Notes: a model not told the origin generated them from the sequence alone. Counted from the first letter of the stretch, positions 1 to 8,594 are shown. The stretch: 64,000 nt of DNA from Geminicoccus harenae (GCF_019800005.1 NZ_JABGCL010000022.1:36059-100058); one strand, 5' to 3'. Translations and numbers: made by a program.

Positions 1-1
1 C

Positions 2-196
2 TTAGGCTTCGGCGGCGCGCAGACCGATGTCGGCGCCCATGTGGCCGGCTTTGCGGTCGGTGCCGGCCTGGGCCTGGCGCTCGGCCGCTGGGGGCAGCAT
101 CTGCCCCAGGGGCGGCTGGCGCAGCTCGTCTATGCGCTGCTGGCGGTGGCACTGCTGGCGCTTGCCTGGCTGCTTGCCCTCCACGCGGGCGCATAG
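2..196 (+). CDS. Rhomboid-family intramembrane serine protease, C-terminal fragment
   Basis: The reading frame enters from outside the window and ends at TAG, giving the last 64 residues of a protein. It holds GAQTDVGAHVAGF followed by a small-residue-rich helix, the pattern around the catalytic histidine of rhomboid proteases, and a final hydrophobic helix near residues 42-60. Rhomboids cleave transmembrane helices inside the membrane using a Ser-His pair; the serine half lies upstream of the window. The family call rests only on the His-containing helix, so it is probable rather than certain. Confidence 0.6.
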   Translation, partial: LGFGGAQTDVGAHVAGFAVGAGLGLALGRWGQHLPQGRLAQLVYALLAVALLALAWLLALHAGA

Positions 197-217
197 GCGG
201 CACCGGCACCGCTTCGC

Positions 218-670
218 TCAGGCGAGCCCCTGCGCCCGTCCCCAGGCGTCGAGCGGGATGAGCAGGCCTGCCAGCTCCGGATCCGGGTGGCGGCCCATGT
301 CGCGCACGAAGGGCCGGTCGGCGACCATGACGCCCCGGCTGCCCATGGCCACCGCGAAGGCCACGTAGAGGGTATCGTAGGTCGAGTGGTCGACCACGAG
401 GCCGATGTCGAGCGCCACGTCGTGCAGGCCGAGGTCACCGGTGGGTATGGGCGGCAACTGGGCGCGCAGGAGTTCCAGCGCTTCCCGCGCCTCGGCGGGC
501 GACCAGATGCCCTTGCGGACCTGCAGCCAGCAGACATTGGTCGCCTCGTTGAGCCAGAAGTCCGGCACCAGCAGTTCCTCGTCGCCTTCCGCGAGTGCCT
601 GGGCCAGATGGCTGTCCGGCTCCGGCAGCACCCATTTCAGGGCGACCGAGGCATCGACGACCAGCGCCAC
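218..670 (-). CDS. PIN-domain ribonuclease toxin, VapC type
   Basis: A 150-residue PIN-domain protein. The acidic metal-binding residues are visible: Asp6 in VVDASVALKW, Glu42 in LNEATN, Asp99 in YDTLYVAFA and Asp118 in VADRPF. Family members are Mg-dependent RNases that block translation when freed from their antitoxin. The start is a GTG three bases after the stop of the antitoxin gene, so the two are co-transcribed in the usual antitoxin-first order. All catalytic acids are present, so the toxin looks intact. Its RNA target cannot be read from sequence. Confidence 0.85.
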   Translation of the reverse strand: MALVVDASVALKWVLPEPDSHLAQALAEGDEELLVPDFWLNEATNVCWLQVRKGIWSPAEAREALELLRAQLPPIPTGDLGLHDVALDIGLVVDHSTYDTLYVAFAVAMGSRGVMVADRPFVRDMGRHPDPELAGLLIPLDAWGRAQGLA

Positions 671-673
671 CGT

Positions 674-952
674 TCAGGCGCCCGAACTGCCGGCGAGGTC
701 CGCCATCCTGCCCTCCCGGCTTTCCCGGAGCAGTTCCGCCACGGTGGCCGAGCCCCGGCCCGCGGTCCGGCGCCGGAACGCGGCCAGACGCTCCGCGGCC
801 GCCGCGCGGGCCGAAGGCGGGCGGTCGGCGGTCAGGACCTGGCGCAGGATCTCCCGGTGCTCCGCCTCGGCACTGCGTCCATGCTCGGCCGCCCGGATGC
901 GCAGTGCCCGGACGACCTCGTCATCGAGGTTGCGGACGGTCAGGGTCGCCAC
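674..952 (-). CDS. Ribbon-helix-helix antitoxin, FitA/VapB type
   Basis: A 92-residue protein beginning MATLTVRNLDDEVVRALR, the ribbon-helix-helix DNA-binding signature of FitA-like antitoxins. The C-terminal half is charged and fits a toxin-wrapping tail. It starts at GTG behind a strong GCAGGAGGGA ribosome-binding site and directly precedes the PIN toxin gene. Antitoxins of this kind bind the toxin and repress their own promoter; a small inverted repeat lies 22 bases upstream of the start. Confidence 0.85.
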   Translation of the reverse strand: MATLTVRNLDDEVVRALRIRAAEHGRSAEAEHREILRQVLTADRPPSARAAAAERLAAFRRRTAGRGSATVAELLRESREGRMADLAGSSGA

Positions 953-974
953 GGCTCCCTCCTGCTGCGGATGC

Positions 975-988
975 TGTCATTGCTGACA
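975..988. promoter_or_regulatory. Inverted repeat, candidate autoregulatory operator of the toxin-antitoxin operon
   Basis: TGTCA-TTGC-TGACA is a perfect 5-bp inverted repeat just upstream of the antitoxin ribosome-binding site, next to an AT-rich TATAGTC stretch that could be part of the promoter. The position fits the operator a FitA/VapB-type complex would bind. No binding can be shown from sequence. Confidence 0.45.
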
Positions 989-1073
989 TATAGTCGGCGA
1001 TGAGCACAACGAAAAGTCCGGAGCCTGCCCCCGTGCCGCCCTACGCGGGGCGTGCCGGTACGCCACCAGCCGA

Positions 1074-1931
1074 TCAGCCGCCGGACGATGCATGTCCTGA
1101 ACGGCCCGACATGGATTCGATCGCACCGAGGAACTGGCCGGCCATGGCGTTGAACGCGTCGGCGGCATGCCAGAACGGCGCGTGGCCGGCTCCCTCCAGC
1201 CGATGGCAGCGGCGCTCCCACAGATTGCCGAAGGCGATGCCGTCGAGATAGTCCAGCCTGATCAACGGGTCGGCACTGCCGTTGATCACGGCGACCGGCA
1301 CCGTGCTGCGCTCGATCACGCGCCGCTGGTCGACGCCCAGGCCCATGCGGGCCGCCAGGAACAACTGCTCGCGGCACCGGCCGTCCGAGCGCCGGATCGC
1401 GTGCTGGAGGAACGGCTCGACCGGCTCGCCGAACATGTGGCGGGCAAAGGCATCGACCTCCGCTTCGCCCAGGAGCCTTTGCCCCGGCAGCCCGCGGCCC
1501 GGGGACGCGACGAAGCCTTCCGCCATGCCGTTGCGCCGGACGGGCGGTGTCCCGGTGAGGATCAGGCCGTTGATCCCATCAAAGCGCGCCAGCATCTCGA
1601 TGGCGATGTGGCCGCCGAGCGACCAGCCCAGGATGGACAGGCCGCTGATCCCGAGGATCTCGAGCAGCTCGATGATGCAATCGGCCAGTCCGGGCAGCGT
1701 GTAGCTGCGCGCGGGATCCCGGGCATCGTCCGACTGGCCATGCCCGGGGAGGTCCATGGCGACCAGACGATGCCGGTCGGCGAGCGCGCTCTGGAACTGG
1801 CGGGCGAACACGCCCCGGCAGGAGGAATTGCCGTGGATCAGCAGCAAGGGCGGCCCGTTCCCTCGGCTGTGCTCCACGCAGATCGCGCCGTGGGAGGTCC
1901 TGACGCTCTGGGTCAGCCGGGGGGGCTGCAT
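1074..1931 (-). CDS. Alpha/beta hydrolase
   Basis: A 285-residue alpha/beta-hydrolase-fold protein. The oxyanion segment LLLIHGNSS, the nucleophile elbow GWSLGG, the acid region NGSADP and the catalytic histidine in GAGHAPFW are present in order, so the Ser-Asp-His triad is complete. There is no signal peptide, so it should be cytoplasmic. It starts at ATG with GAGGAA upstream and stands alone between the toxin-antitoxin pair and a second hydrolase. The substrate cannot be predicted; esterase, lactonase or C-C hydrolase activity are all possible. Confidence 0.8.
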   Translation of the reverse strand: MQPPRLTQSVRTSHGAICVEHSRGNGPPLLLIHGNSSCRGVFARQFQSALADRHRLVAMDLPGHGQSDDARDPARSYTLPGLADCIIELLEILGISGLSILGWSLGGHIAIEMLARFDGINGLILTGTPPVRRNGMAEGFVASPGRGLPGQRLLGEAEVDAFARHMFGEPVEPFLQHAIRRSDGRCREQLFLAARMGLGVDQRRVIERSTVPVAVINGSADPLIRLDYLDGIAFGNLWERRCHRLEGAGHAPFWHAADAFNAMAGQFLGAIESMSGRSGHASSGG

Positions 1932-2164
1932 GGCGGTCGTTCCTCGATCGGGACAGAGAAGCTGATCGAGTTCCCCTCGCCTCCCGCGGCGGCCTCGTCA
2001 AATTCCATGCTGCCGAATACTGCAGTTGCAGCCAGATAGTCTGCTGCAGATGTAATCAAGCTGAATGGCTGTGCCCCGCGATTTCCTGCGCGGGGCAAGG
2101 CGCGCGGAGCATGAAGCCCCGCTCGCCCGACAGCGATGCCCGCGGCAACACGGATGGGCCGGCC

Positions 2165-2959
2165 TCACTGGGACTTGCGGGCCGCACCCTGGGCGGCCTC
2201 GTCGATCACATCGGCGACGGCCTTGGGCTGGGTCAGGAAGACGACATGGCTGCCCTCGACTTCCGTGGTGACGGCGCCGATGCGCCGGGCGGTATGGCGC
2301 AGGAGCTTCGGGTCGATGGCGCCGTCCTCAGTCGCCACCACCGCCCAGCTGGGCTTGGTGCGCCAGGCAGCGTGGGTGACCTTCTCGCCGAAGATCGCCA
2401 TGTTGATCGGCACCTGCGAGTCGCGCAGGAACGCGGCGTCGGCATCGCTGGTGTCCCCGGCAAAGCCGAGCTTGAACTTCTCCATGTTCACGAAGCCGAA
2501 GCCGTCCGCGCCGGTCTCGATGACGAAGCCCGGCGGGGCGGGGATCTCCGCGAACTGGTCGCCGGTCGATTCGCCGACATCGGGGGCCAGTGCCGAGACA
2601 TAGACGAGGCCCGCGACCTTGGGATCGACGCCGGCTTCGGTGATGACGGTGCCGCCATAGCTGTGGCCGACCAGGATGGTCGGGCCGTCCTGGCGGGCCA
2701 GCACCCGGCTGGTGGCCGCGACGTCGTCGGCCAGCGAGGTCAGCGGGTTCTGGACGACCGTCACGCGATAGCCGCGCGCCGTCAGCTCGTCATACACGCC
2801 GCGCCAGCCCGAACCGTCGGCGAACGCGCCGTGCACGAGCACGACATTCCGCGGCGCCTGGTCCACAGGCTTGCCGCTGGGCGGTCCGGCATGGGCCGGG
2901 CCCGCGACACTCGCCGCGGCGGCGGCAGCGATGGCGAGCTTCTGGATCCTGCTGATCAT
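2165..2959 (-). CDS. Secreted alpha/beta hydrolase
   Basis: A 264-residue alpha/beta hydrolase with an N-terminal signal peptide: a hydrophobic stretch rich in alanine ending in AGPAHA, so export to the periplasm is likely. VLVHGAFADGSGW marks the oxyanion region, VGHSYGG carries the nucleophile, and EGSHVVFLTQP the catalytic histidine. The ATG is preceded by AGGAG. It is divergent from an OhrR-type regulator, and the shared intergenic region has two similar palindromes, so the regulator probably controls it. Proteins with this GHSYGG pattern are often annotated as EstC-like esterases; the substrate is unknown. Confidence 0.8.
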   Translation of the reverse strand: MISRIQKLAIAAAAAASVAGPAHAGPPSGKPVDQAPRNVVLVHGAFADGSGWRGVYDELTARGYRVTVVQNPLTSLADDVAATSRVLARQDGPTILVGHSYGGTVITEAGVDPKVAGLVYVSALAPDVGESTGDQFAEIPAPPGFVIETGADGFGFVNMEKFKLGFAGDTSDADAAFLRDSQVPINMAIFGEKVTHAAWRTKPSWAVVATEDGAIDPKLLRHTARRIGAVTTEVEGSHVVFLTQPKAVADVIDEAAQGAARKSQ

Positions 2960-3016
2960 GGGTGCACTCCTAACCAGGGTGGTCGGGGAACGGGAGTGTT
3001 GTCATGCCCGATAATT

Positions 3017-3030
3017 TTTATCGCGATAAA
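3017..3030. promoter_or_regulatory. Operator palindrome 1 in the ohrR-type intergenic region
   Basis: TTTATCGCGATAAA is a perfect 14-bp palindrome in the AT-rich gap between the secreted hydrolase and the MarR/OhrR gene. Its centre is 53 bp, about five helical turns, from the second copy. MarR-family proteins bind such palindromes as dimers. Confidence 0.7.
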
Positions 3031-3069
3031 TTACGACATAGCCACGCGTCGCTGCCTTGTCCAGATTAA

Positions 3070-3083
3070 TTTATCGCGATATC
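3070..3083. promoter_or_regulatory. Operator palindrome 2 in the ohrR-type intergenic region
   Basis: TTTATCGCGATATC repeats the first palindrome with a perfect 10-bp core (TATCGCGATA) and imperfect flanks. It is nearer the regulator gene, 44 bases before its start, so it is suited to autorepression, while the upstream copy is nearer the hydrolase promoter. Confidence 0.65.
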
Positions 3084-3127
3084 TGTTATCGTGTGTTCAC
3101 CATCGCCTGATGGCAAAGGAGCCTGCC

Positions 3128-3604
3128 ATGACCGAGGACGCCGCCGGCCCGGTGCCGCTGGACGATCAGCTCTGCTTTGCCATCTACTCGGCGGGCATGG
3201 CCATCCAGCGCGCCTACAAGCCCCTGCTCGACGGGCTCGGGCTGACCTATCCGCAATATCTCGTGCTCAATGTCCTGTGGCGCGCGGACGGCCAGACCGT
3301 AGGCGGCATCGCCGAGCAGCTGGCGCTGGAATCGAGCACGCTGACGCCGCTGCTCAAGCGGCTGGAAGCGGCCGGCCTGGTCCGGCGGACGCGCAACCCC
3401 GCCAACGAGCGCCAGGTCGTGGTCGAGCTGACGGGGGCCGGACGGGATCTTCGTGCCCGGGCCGGCTGCCTGGGCGACACGCTGCTCGCGGCTTCCGCGC
3501 AGTCGCCGGCCCGGCTGGGCGAGCTCAACCGGGACATCAAGCGGCTGCGCGATGCCGTCTACCGCCATATCGGCGACCAGGGCGGCACGCAGTCCGACGG
3601 CTGA
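3128..3604 (+). CDS. ohrR: OhrR-type MarR-family redox regulator
   Basis: A 158-residue winged-helix regulator. The N-terminal DDQLCFAIYSAG matches OhrR proteins, where the cysteine (Cys16 here) is oxidised by organic peroxides and releases DNA. YPQYLVLNVLW and LTPLLKRLEAAGLVRRTR are also OhrR-like and give the recognition helix and wing. I chose the ATG with AGGAG six bases upstream; an earlier in-frame ATG at 3110 has no comparable site. The usual partner, the peroxidase gene ohr, is absent; a secreted hydrolase takes its divergent place. It probably represses both genes through the two palindromes. Orthology to ohrR is likely, but target and inducer could differ. Confidence 0.8.
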   Translation: MTEDAAGPVPLDDQLCFAIYSAGMAIQRAYKPLLDGLGLTYPQYLVLNVLWRADGQTVGGIAEQLALESSTLTPLLKRLEAAGLVRRTRNPANERQVVVELTGAGRDLRARAGCLGDTLLAASAQSPARLGELNRDIKRLRDAVYRHIGDQGGTQSDG

Positions 3605-3613
3605 CGGCCCGGC

Positions 3614-4351
3614 TCAGAACAGGAGCTCCACCCGGGCGTTCAGGAGGTAGCCCAGGCCGCGCTCGGTCCGGATCAGCCTGGGGGCAGCAGGGTCGGCCTC
3701 GATCTTGCGCCGCAGCCTCAGCACCTGGATGTCGATGCTGCGGTCGAAGACATCCTCGTGCATCCGGGTCGCCCGCATGAGATGGGCACGGGAGAGCGGC
3801 CGCCCCGGCGCCTCGAGGAAGGCCACCAGCAGCGCGAACTCCTTCCTGGTCAGCCTGACCGCGGCACCTGCCGGGTCCCTCAGGACCCGGCTGCGATGGT
3901 GCAGCTCCCAGCCGGCGAAGCGGTAGCCGCCCTTAGGTGGGGCTGCCGCCGGGCGCCGGCCCGCCTGCTGGCGCCGCAGGATGGCGCGGGCCCGCGCCAG
4001 CAGCTCGCGAAGGTCGAGCGGCGCGCAGAGAACGTCGTCGGCACCCAGTTCCAGCCCGACGACGCGGTCGATGGCGCCCTCGCCCTGCCCGGTGACCAGG
4101 ATCACCGGCACGTCGGAGCACGCGCGGATCCGGCGCAGCAGGTCCAGGCCGTCGAAGGTGACCGGCCAGGCATCCAGCACCACGAGGCTGAACGGGCCGT
4201 GCTGCAGATGCCGGGTGGCATCGCCGCCGGACGAACCCTGGGCGAGGTAGCGATGATCCGCAAAGCAGCGCGTGATCCTGCCGCGGAGCCCGGGGTCGTC
4301 ATCGACCACCAGCACGCGGCCCAGGCGCTGGACCTGCGCGGACGGCATCAT
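3614..4351 (-). CDS. OmpR-family response regulator with an atypical receiver
   Basis: About 245 residues: a receiver domain (about 10-125) with acidic residues in VLVVDDDPG and phospho-acceptor Asp60 in VVLDAWP, then a winged-helix output domain ending in RTERGLGYLLNARVELLF. The nearly invariant lysine of the KP motif is missing: the segment reads DDVLCAPLDL. That lysine normally supports phosphorylation switching, so signalling may be altered. No kinase gene is adjacent; the upstream neighbour is a GMC oxidoreductase. The start is uncertain: a Met-Met pair at 4351 or an ATG at 4390, neither with a clear ribosome-binding site. Confidence 0.8.
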   Translation of the reverse strand: MMPSAQVQRLGRVLVVDDDPGLRGRITRCFADHRYLAQGSSGGDATRHLQHGPFSLVVLDAWPVTFDGLDLLRRIRACSDVPVILVTGQGEGAIDRVVGLELGADDVLCAPLDLRELLARARAILRRQQAGRRPAAAPPKGGYRFAGWELHHRSRVLRDPAGAAVRLTRKEFALLVAFLEAPGRPLSRAHLMRATRMHEDVFDRSIDIQVLRLRRKIEADPAAPRLIRTERGLGYLLNARVELLF

Positions 4352-4467
4352 ATGGGCCGGGAACGCCTGGGCATTCGCCAGATGATGCATCGGCCCGGGG
4401 GCTGCCAGGACGGCTCGCCCCTTCCGGCGTTCCGCCGCCTCGAGGGGTGCTGGCCAGCCTGCGCTGG

Positions 4468-6087
4468 TCACAGCCCATGCGCCGCACGCAGCATCTGGGC
4501 GGCCCGCTCGCCGATGACCGCGCAGGGCGCCTGGGTGTTCCCGGTCGTCACCCGCGGCATGATCGAGCCGTCCGCCACGCGCAGCGCCTCGATCCCGTAG
4601 ACCTTGAGCGCGCCGTCCACGACGGACAGCTCGTCCCGCCCCATCTTCGCGGTGCCGCTCTGGTGCCAGTAGGTGACGGCGGCATCGCGGATATAGGCTT
4701 CCAGCGCTGCACCGCTGAGTTCGCCCGGCATGGCCTCGCGCCGGACGAAGGGCGAGAACGCCCGGGCATTGCCCAGGGCACGGCACAAGGAGACGCAGGC
4801 TTTGGCGGCCGTCATGTCCGCGGGCTCGGCCAGCATGTTCGCGTCGATCACGAGTGGGCTCATCGGGTCCGCGCTCTGCAGGCGCAGGCGGCCGCGGCTC
4901 TCCGGGTGCGCCAGACCGGCGAACATCGTCCAGCCATGCGCCGGCACGCCGAGCGCCGCAGTCCGCTCGCTCGGCACCGGGAACTCGACCTGGCAGAACA
5001 GGAGGTCCGGTGCTTCCAGGTCGGGCCGGCTCTTCCAGTAGAGCGTCGCCTCGCTGCCGCTGTTCCGGGGGACGAGCGGTTCCCGATATTCCCAGGTGCA
5101 GCCGAACGACACATGGTCCTGAAAGTTCCGCCCCACGCCCGGCAGGTGCTGCACCACCGGGATCCCGAAGCGGCCGAGTTCCTCAAGATCGCCAATGCCT
5201 GAGTGCATCAGCAGCTTGGGCGTCTGGATGGCGCCCAGTGACAGCACGACCTCCGCGCTCGCCCCGATCGTGTGGACCTGCCCGGCACGGACGATTTCGA
5301 CGCCGATGGCGCGCCGGTCATGGATCACCACGCGGCGCACGACCGTGTCGGTCAGCACCGTCAGGTTGGGCCGGTCCAGAAAGGGCCGGACATAGGCGCG
5401 ATAAAGCGAATGGCGCCGGCCGTCGCGGACCAGCATGTCGGTGATGGCGGCGCCCCCGTCCCCTTCCATCATCTGGCCGTTCGGATGGGCGAAGGTCGGG
5501 ATGCCGAGCTCCCGGGCCGCGTCGAGCAGGGCGTGTGCGATCGGGCTGGGGTCGGCGGCCGGCTGGACCCAGACCGGCCCGGAACTCCCCCGGTAGTGGG
5601 GATCGGGCGCCCCCTGCCAGCTCTCGATCCGGCGATAGATGTCCAGCACTGCATCGTAGCCCCACCCGGGGTCGCCCGATGCCGAGGCGAAGAAGTCCCA
5701 GTCGCTGCGGTGCCCGCGCGCCCAGACCATGACATTGACGCTGGAGCCGCCGCCCAGCCCCTTGCCCATGGACATGGCAAGCGTGCGGCCGTTCAGATGC
5801 GGGTTCGGCTGCGCCTGGAACCCCCAGTCGCGGGCACTGCCCAGGTTCTCGGGCCACCGGGCCGGGTCCAGCACGGTCTCGGCATCGTCGCTGCCGCCGG
5901 CTTCGACCAGCAGCACCTGGACAGAAGGGTTCTCCGCCAGACGCCGGGCGATCACCGAGCCGGAGGCACCAGCACCGCAGACGATGAAGTCGTAATGAGG
6001 CCGAAGCCCGGCGGCCAGCCGCGCCTGGTTCTCCTGTGCCCGCCGGGGAAAATCCCGATCCTCGGGAAAGGCGGCATCCTTGATCAT
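4468..6087 (-). CDS. GMC-family FAD-dependent oxidoreductase (choline/alcohol dehydrogenase-like)
   Basis: A 539-residue flavoprotein. The dinucleotide fold VCGAGASGSVIARRLAE is near residue 35, GMC signature 1 is MGKGLGGGSSVNVMVWARGH, signature 2 is GAIQTPKLLMHSGIG, and the active-site region has YWHQSGTAKMG and TGNTQAP. Such enzymes oxidise primary or secondary alcohols, choline or sugars and pass electrons to oxygen or quinones. An earlier in-frame Met exists, but AAGGAGGAC eight bases before the chosen ATG decides the start. It is divergent from a HTH-GAF protein and upstream of the response regulator. The substrate is not predictable. Confidence 0.85.
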   Translation of the reverse strand: MIKDAAFPEDRDFPRRAQENQARLAAGLRPHYDFIVCGAGASGSVIARRLAENPSVQVLLVEAGGSDDAETVLDPARWPENLGSARDWGFQAQPNPHLNGRTLAMSMGKGLGGGSSVNVMVWARGHRSDWDFFASASGDPGWGYDAVLDIYRRIESWQGAPDPHYRGSSGPVWVQPAADPSPIAHALLDAARELGIPTFAHPNGQMMEGDGGAAITDMLVRDGRRHSLYRAYVRPFLDRPNLTVLTDTVVRRVVIHDRRAIGVEIVRAGQVHTIGASAEVVLSLGAIQTPKLLMHSGIGDLEELGRFGIPVVQHLPGVGRNFQDHVSFGCTWEYREPLVPRNSGSEATLYWKSRPDLEAPDLLFCQVEFPVPSERTAALGVPAHGWTMFAGLAHPESRGRLRLQSADPMSPLVIDANMLAEPADMTAAKACVSLCRALGNARAFSPFVRREAMPGELSGAALEAYIRDAAVTYWHQSGTAKMGRDELSVVDGALKVYGIEALRVADGSIMPRVTTGNTQAPCAVIGERAAQMLRAAHGL

Positions 6088-6213
6088 CGAAAAATGTCCT
6101 CCTTGCATGACCGGGCATCGGGCACGCGGAGGCGTGCTCCGGACGATGCGGCCGGCGCCGTGGCCAGGGGTGCTGCCGTGGCGAAACCCGCTGGCACTCG
6201 AGGCGGCACGGTG

Positions 6214-6234
6214 ATTATCAATTTTATCAAATTT
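6214..6234. promoter_or_regulatory. AT-rich tandem TTATCAA repeats in a divergent promoter region
   Basis: Two copies of TTATCAA spaced 9 bp start-to-start lie in an AT-rich island within otherwise G+C-rich DNA, between the divergent GMC oxidoreductase and HTH-GAF genes. This is a plausible regulator-binding or promoter element; the HTH-GAF protein is the obvious candidate regulator. Confidence 0.35.
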
Positions 6235-6296
6235 AGCAACTCTTTCATTTTTGGCTGCAGCCACTATCCTTACGGGCGGGCGGCGGAAGGGACGTG

Positions 6297-7418
6297 ATGG
6301 CAAAGGCGCAGAAGGACATCCTGACGACGGCGGACACGGCCAGGCTGCTCGGCGTCTCGGTGCGCACGGCCCAGTTGCTCATCGAGGGCGGCTCCATCCC
6401 GTCATGGAAGACGCCGGGTGGGCATCGCCGCGTTTACCGCGCCGACATCGAGGCATTGATCGAGGGCCGGCCACCGTCCCTACTATCCGCGACCGCCGTG
6501 GTCGTGGCATCGGCCGGCCGGCTGCCCGACTACGAGCTTCTGTTCGCCGGTATCGGCGAATGCACGGCGGAACTCTTCACCGACACCCATGCAGCACTGC
6601 TCGCGATCGGCGCCACCCGCCCCTGCGCCGTGCTGGTCGATCTGGCGGATGCGGATCCCTTGCGGCTGGCGTTTCTGCACAGCGTCCTGGCGGACCCGTC
6701 GCTGGGCCACAGCCGGATCCTGGCGGTTGCCGACGGGTCGATCGCGGCAGCCGACCGGCATGACCGGGTGATCCGCAGCGGCACGGCAGAACAGGCGGTG
6801 GCCGCGCTGCGCCGCTCCCTGGCCGATGCCGGACCCGTGACGGTGCCGACCGGCACCGCCTTCCCGATCGCGCTCAATGAGGGCCAGCGGCTGGCGGCAC
6901 TGGAACGCACCGGGCTGCTGGACACGGCACCCGAGGAGGCGTTCGACCGGGTGACCTGGCTGGCCGCCCAGGCGCTCGGCGCGCCGATCTCGCTGCTCAC
7001 CCTGCTCACGCCCACGCGGCAGTGGTTCAAGTCGCGCTTCGGGCTGGATCTGCCGGAAACGCCGCGCAGCTGGGCATTCTGCAACTACACGATCCTGCAA
7101 AAGCGAGTCTTCGCGGTCGAGGACCTAGCGGCCGATCCGCGCTTTGCCGACAATCCGGCCGTGGCGGGCGAGCCGGGCTTCCGCTTCTATGCCGGTGCCC
7201 CGATTCTCGACGGTGCCGGCTTTGCCGTGGGCTCGCTCTGCGTCATCGACTGCCGGCCCCGGGGGCTGGAGGAGCAGGAGGCGCAGGCCCTGCTGGCGCT
7301 GGCCGGCCTGGCCTCCGCCGAGGTCCGCCTGCGCGCGACCGAGCGGCAGTTGCGCGAGGCACTCCGGCAGGCGGGGCGGCGGGCCGAGCCGCCGTCACCA
7401 GCTCGTGCCGGCCCCTGA
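6297..7418 (+). CDS. Excisionase-type HTH plus GAF-domain protein
   Basis: A 373-residue protein with a MerR/excisionase-like helix-turn-helix at about residues 8-55 (TTADTARLLGVSVRTAQLLI, then TPGGHRRVYRADI), a less conserved central part, and a GAF domain at about 200-350 beginning RLAALERTGLLDTAPEEAFD, followed by a short coiled segment. GAF domains bind small molecules, so this looks like a one-component sensor-regulator. GGAAGGGA precedes the ATG; a GTG one codon earlier is possible. It is divergent from the GMC oxidoreductase and may regulate it. Its last 24 bases overlap the convergent hydrolase gene. Confidence 0.75.
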   Translation: MAKAQKDILTTADTARLLGVSVRTAQLLIEGGSIPSWKTPGGHRRVYRADIEALIEGRPPSLLSATAVVVASAGRLPDYELLFAGIGECTAELFTDTHAALLAIGATRPCAVLVDLADADPLRLAFLHSVLADPSLGHSRILAVADGSIAAADRHDRVIRSGTAEQAVAALRRSLADAGPVTVPTGTAFPIALNEGQRLAALERTGLLDTAPEEAFDRVTWLAAQALGAPISLLTLLTPTRQWFKSRFGLDLPETPRSWAFCNYTILQKRVFAVEDLAADPRFADNPAVAGEPGFRFYAGAPILDGAGFAVGSLCVIDCRPRGLEEQEAQALLALAGLASAEVRLRATERQLREALRQAGRRAEPPSPARAGP

Positions 7419-8291
7419 CCCGGGCAGGACGGCAGCTTTTGGCGGCATGCTCCAGCCCAGCCGGTCCAGGAAGCGCAGCAGCACGGCATTGACCACCTCC
7501 GGCTGTTCGAGCGTGGCGGTATGCCCGCAGTCCGGGATCGTGACCAGCTCGGCCTGGAGGATGGCCGCCATCGCGCGGCTCTCCTCCGGCGGCCGCGCAC
7601 GGTCGCCCTCGCCGGTGACCACCAGCGCGGGTGCCGTGATGTCCGCCAGCAGGCCCAGCGCATCGCTGCGGTCGAAGATCACCCGCCCCAGCGGCACGAT
7701 CGACCGGCGCAACGTGTCGGCATCGAAGCCATGGATCTGCTGGCGCAGCCGGTGCGGCAGGGTCGGCATGCGCTGTTCGACATCCGCGGCGAAGAACAGC
7801 GGGGTGATCGCTGCCACCAGCTCCTCGCTGACCCGGCCGGCGGCCTCGATCTGGTCGAGCATCGCCGTATAGGTCAGCCGCTTGGCCACGGGCTCCTCGC
7901 CCAGATGGCTGTTCATCAGCACCAGCCCGGCGACCCGTTCCGGCGCCCGCGCCGCGAGGTGGGCACCCCACATGCCGCCGACCGATGAGCCGATGACGAC
8001 GCAGCGCTCGATCTCGAGCCGGTCCAGCAGCTCGACCATGTGGCGGGCCAGATCGGCCAGGGTGCGGGTGCCGCTGGGCAGCGGCCCAGACCGGCCATGC
8101 CCCCACAATTCCGGCACGATGACCCGGCAGCAGGACGACAGGGCGCGCAGTTGCGGCTGCCACATCCGCCAGTTCCACAAGAACCCGTGGCCGAGCAGGA
8201 CGGGCAGGCCATGCCCGGCCTCCACGACCGACAGGACGCTGCCTGCAATCGTCATTTCCCCCCGCGCGTTCCGCTTGTCGTCGCCGTGCAT
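7395..8291 (-). CDS. Alpha/beta hydrolase
   Basis: A 298-residue alpha/beta hydrolase: LLGHGFLWNWRMW forms the oxyanion segment, VIGSSVGGMWG the nucleophile elbow (Ser), TGEGDRARPPEES the acid region and PDCGHTATLEQPEVV the catalytic histidine. The fold is close to pimeloyl-carrier methyl esterase, BioH or haloalkane-dehalogenase-like enzymes without a diagnostic motif. GGAGAGCAGG precedes the ATG. It is convergent with the HTH-GAF gene, overlapping it by 24 bases. There is no signal peptide, so it should be cytoplasmic. Confidence 0.8.
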   Translation of the reverse strand: MHGDDKRNARGEMTIAGSVLSVVEAGHGLPVLLGHGFLWNWRMWQPQLRALSSCCRVIVPELWGHGRSGPLPSGTRTLADLARHMVELLDRLEIERCVVIGSSVGGMWGAHLAARAPERVAGLVLMNSHLGEEPVAKRLTYTAMLDQIEAAGRVSEELVAAITPLFFAADVEQRMPTLPHRLRQQIHGFDADTLRRSIVPLGRVIFDRSDALGLLADITAPALVVTGEGDRARPPEESRAMAAILQAELVTIPDCGHTATLEQPEVVNAVLLRFLDRLGWSMPPKAAVLPGSGAGTSW

Positions 8292-8594
8292 CCTGCTCTC
8301 CGTTCCACCATCAAGGCGGCGGCACAGCTAGCCGGGCACGGTTTCGGATGCGCTTCAAAGGGGGCGTGATCGTGTTGCAGATGTAGCATTCACCGGGCCC
8401 AGGCCCGGAATGACTGCACCAGCGACACCTGCCCCCGGGGGGCAGGACCATGATACGCCGCTCGCTATTCCCTTGAGTCGGCATGAGCGTGATGGTGATG
8501 TCGGTCCAGCCACCGGCACCGATGCCCGTCCCGGGCCCGCCCATGACGGGGCGTGGCCGCCTCGCGTTGCGCACCGGGCGATATGCGAGGTTGC
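8292..8594. other. Intergenic region between divergent hydrolase and histidine-kinase genes
   Basis: This 303-base gap holds no convincing gene. A short G+C inverted repeat, CCGGGCC-CA-GGCCCGG, lies at 8393-8408. The promoters of both flanking genes should be here, but no clear -35/-10 pair stands out. Confidence 0.5.

Noticed and set aside
2111..3127. Upstream extension of the OhrR-type protein to 497 residues
   Set aside because: It would run antisense through the secreted hydrolase; the ATG with AGGAG gives a normal OhrR length.
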